Positions 37,355-44,631 of a stretch of DNA of 64,000 nt are shown one piece after another. The position numbers and the translations under genes were made by a program. Origin of the DNA: Sphingobacteriaceae bacterium GW460-11-11-14-LB5 (GTDB lineage Bacteria > Bacteroidota > Bacteroidia > Sphingobacteriales > Sphingobacteriaceae); assembly GCA_002151545.1 (NCBI GenBank), contig CP021237.1, positions 2,232,001 to 2,296,000 on the forward strand, given 5' to 3'. Position 1 is the stretch's first letter. Every line of letters begins with the position of its first letter. The notes below the pieces were generated by a model that searched no databases, was not told the DNA's origin, and saw nothing but the letters and a program-made list of their open reading frames with translations.

Positions 37355-37430
37355 TATCGGGTAAATACCCGATAATTTAAAATATCGGCTAATTACCCGA
37401 TAAATAGTAATATCGGCTAATTAGCCGATA
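37355..37430. promoter_or_regulatory. Three phased 20-bp palindromic operator sites between the repair operon and satD
   Basis: Site A 37355-37374 (TATCGGGTAAATACCCGATA), site B 37383-37402 (TATCGGCTAATTACCCGATA) and site C 37411-37430 (TATCGGCTAATTAGCCGATA) are 20 bp each and exactly 28 bp apart from start to start. A and C are perfect inverted repeats; B has one mismatched pair. The array lies 40 bases from each divergent start codon, and site C touches the satD -7 box. It is most likely the binding array of one dimeric regulator, with SatD itself the best candidate. Confidence 0.8.
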
Positions 37431-37431
37431 T

Positions 37432-37439
37432 TAGTTTTG
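37432..37439 (+). promoter_or_regulatory. -7 promoter element of the satD gene (TAGTTTTG)
   Basis: Exact TAnnTTTG match one base after palindrome C, so a protein on C would cover the promoter. The transcription start would lie about 25 bases before the ATG. Confidence 0.65.
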
Positions 37440-37469
37440 AAATATGAATAATTAGTTCGATATTGTAGT

Positions 37470-38081
37470 ATGATTTGCATTATAACAGGTGATATTGTAG
37501 GCTCAAGGAAGATTAAAGATAGCTGGTTATTAAGCTTAAAAAGCGCTTTAAAAATCGTTTCCGATCAGAATAGTAAATGGGAGATTTACCGGGGGGATAG
37601 TTTCCAGGTAGAAGTTGAGCCAGAAAACGCCATTAGGGCTGCTGCTTATTTAAAAGCCTGCATCAGGGTAAATAAACCTGCAGATGTAAGAATGGGCATT
37701 GGGATTGGAGATATCAAAAACAAACGGAAAAAACTTTCAGAATCCAGTGGTGATGCTTTTGTAAACTCAGGAGCGGCTTTTGACAGTTTAAAACAGGCCA
37801 AGGTTAATTTAGCCATTAAAACTGATTCTGCTGATTTTGATGAGGAAATTAATGTTTTAATAAAGCTTTCGCTAATATCAATGGATAGCTGGGGAGTTGT
37901 AGCCGCCGAAATGGTAAAACTGGCCTTAGAGAACAATAACCTGTTACAAAGCGAACTGGCGGCTATTTCTGGTAGAACGCAATCCTCTGTAAGCGAAGCA
38001 TTGAAACGTGCGCATTATACCGAAATTATGGAAATGGACAGGCTTTACCGTAAAAAATTGAACCAAATGATTTTAAAATAA
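37470..38081 (+). CDS. SatD family protein with C-terminal helix-turn-helix
   Basis: The 203-residue protein has the SatD start MICIITGDIVGSRKI, then WEIYRGDSFQVEVEPENAIRAAAYLKACIR and VRMGIGIGDI. A C-terminal DNA-binding helix-turn-helix follows (about 160-195, LLQSELAAISGRTQSSVSEALKRAHYTEI). GDIVGSR and RGDSFQ resemble the metal-binding strands of class III cyclases and GGDEF enzymes, which hints at a nucleotide-binding sensor domain; this is inference. SatD was named in an acid-tolerance operon of Streptococcus mutans, with unknown function. The stop overlaps the next start by one base (TAATG). Confidence 0.85.
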   Translation: MICIITGDIVGSRKIKDSWLLSLKSALKIVSDQNSKWEIYRGDSFQVEVEPENAIRAAAYLKACIRVNKPADVRMGIGIGDIKNKRKKLSESSGDAFVNSGAAFDSLKQAKVNLAIKTDSADFDEEINVLIKLSLISMDSWGVVAAEMVKLALENNNLLQSELAAISGRTQSSVSEALKRAHYTEIMEMDRLYRKKLNQMILK

Positions 38082-38791
38082 TGGATATCTATTTAATCAA
38101 ACTTATTCTTGTCCATTTAATTGGAGATTTCTTTTTACAACCCAATGCCTGGGTAAAAGATAAAGAAAGCAAAAAATTAAGATCAATAAAGCTCTATCTG
38201 CATGTGGTTATCCATATAGCTTTGATATTTCTTATTTTCCTGAACTTTGGCGTTTGGAAGGTAGCGCTCTCCATAGGATTGCTTCATTTTGTGATTGACG
38301 CCTTAAAATTGGTTCTTCAGACCAAAAAAAATGCACGGATACTGTTTTTTGTTGATCAGGTTTTACATTTCACTTCGATAGTAGTGGTATGGCACTTTTT
38401 TTACAAAGGAAGTTTAAATATCAGTTTTTTTAATGAAACCAGAACCTGGATTTTAATAGCTGGGGCTTTATTTTTAACAATGCCTACATCGATTGTCATG
38501 CGGGTGATTATTGCCAAATGGCTTCCTGATAACCAGCCAGACAGTCCGCAATCGCTACAAAATGCAGGTAAGTATATCGGGATACTGGAAAGGGTACTAA
38601 TTTTCTTGTTTATCTTAACCAATCATTTCGAAGCTGTTGGCTTTTTACTCGCAGCCAAATCCATATTTCGGTTCGGCGATTTAAAGGAAGCACATGACCT
38701 TAAATTAACTGAATATGTACTGATCGGAACTTTGTTAAGCTTTGGAATAGCCATTGTAACAGCCATGCTGATTCAAATGTTTATGGCATAA
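38081..38791 (+). CDS. DUF3307 family inner-membrane protein
   Basis: The 236-residue protein has about six hydrophobic segments. The DUF3307 N-terminus is LVHLIGDFFLQPNAWVKDKESKKLRSIKLYLHVVIHIALIFL, with conserved His and Asp that could bind metal, and LLHFVIDALKL follows. It is translationally coupled to SatD, a pairing seen in many genomes, and probably acts with it at the membrane. Function unknown. A strong terminator follows directly. Confidence 0.85.
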   Translation: MDIYLIKLILVHLIGDFFLQPNAWVKDKESKKLRSIKLYLHVVIHIALIFLIFLNFGVWKVALSIGLLHFVIDALKLVLQTKKNARILFFVDQVLHFTSIVVVWHFFYKGSLNISFFNETRTWILIAGALFLTMPTSIVMRVIIAKWLPDNQPDSPQSLQNAGKYIGILERVLIFLFILTNHFEAVGFLLAAKSIFRFGDLKEAHDLKLTEYVLIGTLLSFGIAIVTAMLIQMFMA

Positions 38792-38792
38792 A

Positions 38793-38816
38793 AAAAGCAG
38801 CCCAAAAGCTGCTTTT
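38793..38816. terminator. Bidirectional terminator after the satD unit
   Basis: AAAAGCAGC CCAAAA GCTGCTTTT is a perfect 9-bp stem between the convergent DUF3307 and S9 peptidase genes. Confidence 0.85.
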
Positions 38817-38824
38817 AAATTTTT

Positions 38825-40993
38825 CTATCTTGCTCCTGGAGGGCAGTTTTCTTTTAAAAACTTAGTATAAGTTAATGATAAATGTTTGCCGGTTCCTTCG
38901 CCCTCAGAGATACTGTGGGTGCGGTTTGGATAACTCATCAATTGAAAAACCTTTCCATTTTTAATCAACTCATTAATCAGCATTTCGGCATTTTGGTAAT
39001 GCACGTTATCGTCGCCAGTGCCATGGATATACAATAAATTACCTTTTAAATTTTTAGCATAAGTAATAGGAGAGCCTTTAACATAAGCCTCTTTACTTGG
39101 GAAAGGGGTACCCATGTAGCGTTCCTGGTAAACATTATCATAAGTTAGCTGGTTGCCAACCGCGGCAATTGCAATACCCGTTTTATAAATTTCAGGATAT
39201 TGGAACATGAGGTTTAACGTAGATGAGCCACCACCGCTCCAGCCCCAAACGGCCACGCGGTCTTTATCCATAAAGGCATTGGTAGCCAATAGTTTTTTAG
39301 CAGCCATAGCCTGATCGCGGATATTGATCACCCCAATATTCTTATAAATGCTTTTACGCCATGCACTACCTTTTGGAACGGGCGCTCCTCTGTTATCCAT
39401 TGAAACATAGATATAACCATCTTTAGCCATATCGCCATCATACAAATGATTTACACCCGCACCGGCAACATCTGTAGCCGTTGCACCTGCAGGCTCGCCA
39501 TAAACGTAAAATACAACAGGATATTTTTTATTTGGATTAAAGTTATCAGGCTTTTTCATCCAGCCATCCATTTCAATTCCGTCTTCAGTAGTTACTTTAA
39601 AAAACTCTACTTTATTTTTAGTTATGGTTTGCTTAGCCAATTGCGTTGTAATACTTCCATCCATTGTAAATGGATTTCCTGTAGTAAAGTTCATCCACTC
39701 TGTAATCGGCTTAACAAGCGAACTATTATACGAATGGCGTGCAAAAGCAGCATTTGGAGAAATATCGTAATTATGTGTTCCTGGTAAAACAGAAGGTGTA
39801 ACCTGTTCTAATTTCCCTTTTCCATCTAATTTGGTTTTAAAAAGATATTTCTGAGTAGCATTGCTTGGTGATGCCAGAAAATAAACCATGTTATTTTTTA
39901 CATCAATCAATTTTACATCAATCACATCATAGCTGCCTTTGGTAACCAATGTTTCTTTTTTTCCATCCAAACTGATTCGATACAGGTGATTCCAGCCATC
40001 CTTATCAGATACAATGGTAAACTCTTTATTATCATTTAACCATTTCCACTCATCCTGTGCATCAATCCAGGCCTTAGCTTTTTCAGTATAAATAGCTTTT
40101 GCTGATCCTGTTCCTGCATTACAGATAAATACTTTACTTTCGTTTTGCTCGCGGTTAAGCTGCTGTAAAATAATGTCATTACTGTTAGGTACCCACTGCA
40201 TGCGTGGAATATAGTGCTGAATATTATCTCCTGGAACATCTAGCCAGTTTGTTTTGGCTGTTGCAATATCAACCACACCAACTTTACATGCCGATGGATT
40301 TTCACCTACCTTTGGATATTCTACAGGAATGGTATACGGATAAATAGAATCTGTATTATTGATCATTAAGAAATTTTTGATCTTCGTTGCATCCAGCTGC
40401 CAGTAAGCAATAGATTTGCCATCCGGACTCCATCTAAAACCATCACGGCAATCGAATTCTTCCTCATAAACCCAATCGAAAGTACCGTTAATCATTCGTT
40501 CTGTACCATCAGTGGTTAAGGCCTTAGCCCCGGTTCCATCAATATTTTCTACATATAAATTGTGCTGGCTTACATAAGCAACCTTGCTGCCATCGGGCGA
40601 TAATTTAGCAAACATTAAAGATGAAGCCGGTCTGTCTTTTCCTATTTGAGTGATCTTATTGGAAGTTAAATCTGCTAACCAATAATCTCCACGCGTTTCG
40701 TAACGCCAAACTTTTTTACTGTTTGTATAAATCAATGCTTTGGTGCCATCATCAGATAACTGAAAACTTTTAACTGCAATTGCATTGTTTTTACCTGCAG
40801 GTGTTAATAATCCACTCGATATAACGGTTTTACGATCGTTTTTAGGCAATGTAATTGAAACGATTTCTCCACCAACAATCTGATAATAGGAGTTACCGTC
40901 TTTTGCCCAGTTGATACTTTGGGCTTTTGCATCAATCAGCGAGCATAATGTTATGCAAGCCATTGATAATCTTAATAATAATCTTTTAATCAT
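38825..40993 (-). CDS. S9 family dipeptidyl-peptidase IV-like protease
   Basis: The 722-residue secreted or periplasmic protease has a signal peptide (MIKRLLLRLSMACITLCSLIDAKAQ) and a DPPIV N-terminal beta-propeller with WVYEEEFDCRDGFRWSPDGKSIAYWQLD (the double-Glu motif that binds the substrate N-terminus). The alpha/beta hydrolase domain has the nucleophile WGWSGGGSSTLNL, the Asp in HGTGDDNVHYQN and the His in NRTHSISEG. It removes X-Pro dipeptides from peptide N-termini. The frame is open to 41026, but ATG 40993 gives the signal peptide. It is unlinked to other protease genes. Confidence 0.94.
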   Translation of the reverse strand: MIKRLLLRLSMACITLCSLIDAKAQSINWAKDGNSYYQIVGGEIVSITLPKNDRKTVISSGLLTPAGKNNAIAVKSFQLSDDGTKALIYTNSKKVWRYETRGDYWLADLTSNKITQIGKDRPASSLMFAKLSPDGSKVAYVSQHNLYVENIDGTGAKALTTDGTERMINGTFDWVYEEEFDCRDGFRWSPDGKSIAYWQLDATKIKNFLMINNTDSIYPYTIPVEYPKVGENPSACKVGVVDIATAKTNWLDVPGDNIQHYIPRMQWVPNSNDIILQQLNREQNESKVFICNAGTGSAKAIYTEKAKAWIDAQDEWKWLNDNKEFTIVSDKDGWNHLYRISLDGKKETLVTKGSYDVIDVKLIDVKNNMVYFLASPSNATQKYLFKTKLDGKGKLEQVTPSVLPGTHNYDISPNAAFARHSYNSSLVKPITEWMNFTTGNPFTMDGSITTQLAKQTITKNKVEFFKVTTEDGIEMDGWMKKPDNFNPNKKYPVVFYVYGEPAGATATDVAGAGVNHLYDGDMAKDGYIYVSMDNRGAPVPKGSAWRKSIYKNIGVINIRDQAMAAKKLLATNAFMDKDRVAVWGWSGGGSSTLNLMFQYPEIYKTGIAIAAVGNQLTYDNVYQERYMGTPFPSKEAYVKGSPITYAKNLKGNLLYIHGTGDDNVHYQNAEMLINELIKNGKVFQLMSYPNRTHSISEGEGTGKHLSLTYTKFLKENCPPGAR

Positions 40994-41091
40994 ATATAGT
41001 TTTTGGACATAAAAAAAGCTTTTCAACTTTCGGGCTAATTTAAATAAAAAGCCTGCAGTTAAAAAGCTGTAAATTATCTGGAATTGGTTAA

Positions 41092-41739
41092 TTATTCACC
41101 ACCACCTTGCATGGCTTTCAATTCTTCCATCGTTACTATGTCGTAACCAGTAGGAATTTCAAGGCTAATGGCACCTACTTTAGCTTCAGAAAGAGATTTT
41201 AGAAGCAGATCTGAATTTACGCCATTAATTACTGCCGAATATTTTACAGGAAATGCCCCCAAGCCTTTAAAGAAACCGCCATTGGTAATTGCAGCAATAT
41301 CAAGATCTTTTGTTGCCCATAATTCATGCGCTCCACCTTTGTCGTCTTTGTAGGTATATTTTTCAGCATTAAATCCAGCTATGGTCTGTTTTTCACCAGT
41401 TGCTTTATAATCAGAGTATTTTGGCAATAAAGCTTCTTGTGCTTCTGTTTCTGCTTTGCTCACCTTTACCGCAAATTGTTTTTGGGCAACAGGAACATCA
41501 ATTAATAATAATCCGGTTTTATCTGCCGTGTTTGAAATAATGTTGATCATGGCAGGACCATTTTCAATTTCTATTTTGGTTAAGTTACCATTAAATTTAG
41601 TTTTAACATCGGTTGTTGTACCATTAGCAGTTACTGCAAATACCAAAGTACCTTCAGCAATTTTCTTTTGTGCATGGGCAATTATAGCAGTACTTACCAA
41701 GATTAAAGCTACAACACCGGTTTTGATTGATTTGAACAT
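41092..41739 (-). CDS. Secreted DUF4412-like protein
   Basis: The 215-residue product has a signal peptide (IKTGVVALILVSTAIIAHAQ). Its beta-rich body has EGTLVFAVTANGTTTDVKTKFNGNLTKIEIENG and YKATGEKQTIAGFNAEKYTYKD...HELWATKDLDI, the layout of the DUF4412 family. Its function is not known. It is probably periplasmic. It lies between the S9 peptidase and the enoyl-CoA hydratase with separate spacing, so it is likely its own unit. Confidence 0.75.
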   Translation of the reverse strand: MFKSIKTGVVALILVSTAIIAHAQKKIAEGTLVFAVTANGTTTDVKTKFNGNLTKIEIENGPAMINIISNTADKTGLLLIDVPVAQKQFAVKVSKAETEAQEALLPKYSDYKATGEKQTIAGFNAEKYTYKDDKGGAHELWATKDLDIAAITNGGFFKGLGAFPVKYSAVINGVNSDLLLKSLSEAKVGAISLEIPTGYDIVTMEELKAMQGGGE

Positions 41740-41762
41740 GTTTTTATTTCAGTTTTAGTTAT

Positions 41763-42539
41763 TTACCAATTAATTTTTTCTTTGTTTAAAAATGAAGAGA
41801 TTCCTTTTTTAAAATCTTCACTTTCCCTTACACGGGCATTGATCTGTACCGCAGTTTCCAGGCATTTTTCCAACAGGGGATTGGTTGTTTGCGTAATTAG
41901 TTGTTTAGTGATCATTAACGAATTACCAGAGCTCCCGCTACACAAACTTAATGCAAATTCTCTTACTATTTGATGAATATCGGATGAATTTGTTACAAAA
42001 TTTATCAAATTATATTTCAATGCTTCCTCAGCAGAAAATATTTTTCCAGTCAGTAAAATTTCCTTGGCGATCGATTCGCTCACCTTTTCCTTTAAAAAAC
42101 AAGAAACAATAGCAGGAACAAAACCAATTTTTACTTCGGTATAACCAAAATTACTTTCAGGTGTAGCAAAAACAATATCACATATGGTTGCCAAACCACA
42201 GCCACCGGCAATGGCATGACCTTCTACCTGAGCGATAACCACTTTTGGCAAATAATAAATGGTTGTAAAGAGTTTTTTTAAATGATTAGAATCAGCCACA
42301 TTTTCTTCAAATGTATTGTATTGCAATTGCTGCAGATATGCTAAATCGGCACCAGCACTAAAAGCGTCACCATTTGCATTCAATATAACCACTTTTACGA
42401 GGTCATCTTCTGATGCTTTTATAAATGCAGCAGTTAATTCAGCGATAAGTTGAGGGTTTAACGCATTTTTTTTTTCGGGCCTATTGATAGTTATTGTTGC
42501 TATTCTTTCAGCAACCTGATATAAAACCAGATTTTCCAT
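41763..42539 (-). CDS. Enoyl-CoA hydratase/isomerase family protein
   Basis: The 258-residue crotonase-fold protein has ATITINRPEKKNALNPQLI, the oxyanion-hole NANGDAFSAGADLAYLQ, and VIAQVEGHAIAGGCGLATICDIVFATPESNFGYTEVKIGFVPAI with the second oxyanion-hole part and the catalytic Glu region. Substrate could be a short enoyl-CoA or methylglutaconyl-CoA as in branched amino acid breakdown; this cannot be decided. It begins 1 base after the comEC stop, so it is transcribed with it, although no functional link is obvious. Confidence 0.9.
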   Translation of the reverse strand: MENLVLYQVAERIATITINRPEKKNALNPQLIAELTAAFIKASEDDLVKVVILNANGDAFSAGADLAYLQQLQYNTFEENVADSNHLKKLFTTIYYLPKVVIAQVEGHAIAGGCGLATICDIVFATPESNFGYTEVKIGFVPAIVSCFLKEKVSESIAKEILLTGKIFSAEEALKYNLINFVTNSSDIHQIVREFALSLCSGSSGNSLMITKQLITQTTNPLLEKCLETAVQINARVRESEDFKKGISSFLNKEKINW

Positions 42540-42540
42540 G

Positions 42541-44628
42541 TTATTGGGTTAGTTGCACCAAATATGCTTTATTTTTCTTTAAAATATGTACATCGATATC
42601 ATTATTCTCCATCTCCTTCTTAAGCATCTGAATTTTATAATCTTTGTTGGAGGCATCAATGAGTGCCGTTTTATACTTTATAGCAATGTCCATTTTGGCT
42701 AAATTAAATTTAGTATTCCCACTAAACCAGATACTTGAAAAAGTAGCGTTTCCAGTTATTCTTTTATAATCCAGACGTTCATTAATCAAAAGTATTTTAT
42801 AATCAAAAAAGGCAATTTGATTATTTTTTAATGCGAACTGCCCCAAAAGGGTATCCTTCTTCAAATCTATAAAGCATATTTTACTTACCTGTAATTGCGA
42901 TAATGCCGGCTCAACAGAAAATGTATAGTTTTTATCTTCACGATTTAAATCTGAAACCAGAACAGCTTCTTTTCCATTGATAAAAGCAGCTGCATAGCTT
43001 TTTCTGAGGGAAAAGAAAATGATTTTTCTTTGTTGTAAGACGCTTAGATCATCGTACATCACTAAAAGTTGGTAGCAGACAAATAGAAATAAAGAAGAGA
43101 ACAACAGTCGTTTATTAAATTTTGCCAATGCATAAATAAACCACCCGAGCGACAAGCTCAATAACACCAATTCAGGCAAATTAATCCATATTGAGGAAAA
43201 GCTGGCATATGGCAAATTCGCAATCCATTTTAGTACAGCATTTGTAAAATTTATTAGCCATTCGAAAAGAGGTGCCAGAAACCCGAATGATGGGATTAAC
43301 ACCAAAATCCCTAAATACATCATGAGTACCAATGGGATAGTGATGAAAAGGTTCGCAAAAGGAAAGTAAATCGGGAATTGATGAAAATAATAAATACTCA
43401 ATGGGAAAGTGACTACTTGCGCTGCTAAAGACATGGCTGTGAAAGCCCATAACTTATCTAACCAAACATATTCAGTATAAAGCAGGTTGTAAATTTTGGG
43501 CTGAAGATAAATTAATCCAAATACGGCCAGATAGGAAAGTTGAAACCCCACATCCCAGATTAAAAATGGGTTGTAAACGAGTTGGCAAAATGCTGAAAAG
43601 GCCAAAACATTATAACTATTCGTGGTCTTTGATAAAACTTTAGCCGTTATTAAAATACTGATCATTATGGCCGAGCGAACAACTGAAGGAGATAATCCGG
43701 TTAACAAAGCATATCCCCAAATCAACGTGCAGATTAGCAGAAGTTTTACAATCCTTAATGTCCGGTTCCTGTTCAAAAAGAAGAACAAAAAATCTAAAAC
43801 AACATAAATAATGGCTACATGTGCGCCTGATACCGATAAGGCATGAATAGTTCCGGTTTTGGAATACGCCGATAGAGTTTCTTTATTTAAATCAGCGCGG
43901 TAACCTAAAATAAGGGTGGAGGCCACAGCAAACGCTTCATCATTTTTAATCAGGTTTCGGTATTTTGCTACTTGCTTTTCTCTTAGGTCTAAAGCCATCT
44001 TTATAATGGGATTACCAAGATTATTTTTGTTACTAACGATATGATCCTGATCAATAAATGCCTGATGATAAATATTCTGACTGCCCAGCCAGGCTTTGAA
44101 ATCAAATTCTGCAGGATTGTATGGAGGCTCTACTTCAGTATACTTAACCGAGATCATCATTTCATCGCCATACTTGAGCTTGATGGGTTTTAAACTATCC
44201 AATTTTACAGCAAGAAGCAGCTGACCCGATAATTTGATCTGCTTACCTTTCCGATAGCCGGATATTATCTTTGCTTTTAAACGCAAAATGCCACTGCTGT
44301 GCTGAGGTTCATTATTCACCCAAACCTTTAAATAATTGCACCCGGTTTTTGCAAAGTAATTTTGGTTTAAACTTTCGTTATTGAGCAGGCAAAGCAAACC
44401 ACCAAAACTGAAAAAAAGTATATAAATTAAAATACCAATAGTGCCTTTGTAACGATATATATTGAATCTTTTATAAGTGATGTTTAGAAATAAAATGCTC
44501 AGTAAAATAACAAGTAGGGTTAAGGTTAACCATTCGATATATGCTAATGCAGGAAAGAAATAAAAAACACAGATACCAAAGAGAAAAGGAAACAGGATCC
44601 TGACAAAAACATATTCGGCCTTAAACAT
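42541..44628 (-). CDS. comEC: ComEC/Rec2-type DNA-uptake membrane channel
   Basis: ComEC carries single-stranded DNA across the inner membrane in natural transformation. The 695-residue protein has a DUF4131 N-terminal part with a soluble OB-like region (about 80-210) and the competence domain with about ten membrane segments (TIHALSVSGAHVAIIYVVLDFLFF; GLSPSVVRSAIMISI; WDVGFQLSYLAVFGLIYLQPKIY). The C-terminal region (about 545-695) has no HxHxDH motif, so the beta-lactamase-like nuclease domain of full-length ComEC is degenerate here. It starts 3 bases after the helix-hairpin-helix barrel gene. Confidence 0.93.
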   Translation of the reverse strand: MFKAEYVFVRILFPFLFGICVFYFFPALAYIEWLTLTLLVILLSILFLNITYKRFNIYRYKGTIGILIYILFFSFGGLLCLLNNESLNQNYFAKTGCNYLKVWVNNEPQHSSGILRLKAKIISGYRKGKQIKLSGQLLLAVKLDSLKPIKLKYGDEMMISVKYTEVEPPYNPAEFDFKAWLGSQNIYHQAFIDQDHIVSNKNNLGNPIIKMALDLREKQVAKYRNLIKNDEAFAVASTLILGYRADLNKETLSAYSKTGTIHALSVSGAHVAIIYVVLDFLFFFLNRNRTLRIVKLLLICTLIWGYALLTGLSPSVVRSAIMISILITAKVLSKTTNSYNVLAFSAFCQLVYNPFLIWDVGFQLSYLAVFGLIYLQPKIYNLLYTEYVWLDKLWAFTAMSLAAQVVTFPLSIYYFHQFPIYFPFANLFITIPLVLMMYLGILVLIPSFGFLAPLFEWLINFTNAVLKWIANLPYASFSSIWINLPELVLLSLSLGWFIYALAKFNKRLLFSSLFLFVCYQLLVMYDDLSVLQQRKIIFFSLRKSYAAAFINGKEAVLVSDLNREDKNYTFSVEPALSQLQVSKICFIDLKKDTLLGQFALKNNQIAFFDYKILLINERLDYKRITGNATFSSIWFSGNTKFNLAKMDIAIKYKTALIDASNKDYKIQMLKKEMENNDIDVHILKKNKAYLVQLTQ

Positions 44629-44631
44629 GGT

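Noticed and set aside
37355..37430. Possible short CRISPR-like array
   Set aside because: There are only three units, the repeats are palindromic and the 8-base gaps are too short for spacers. An operator array fits better.
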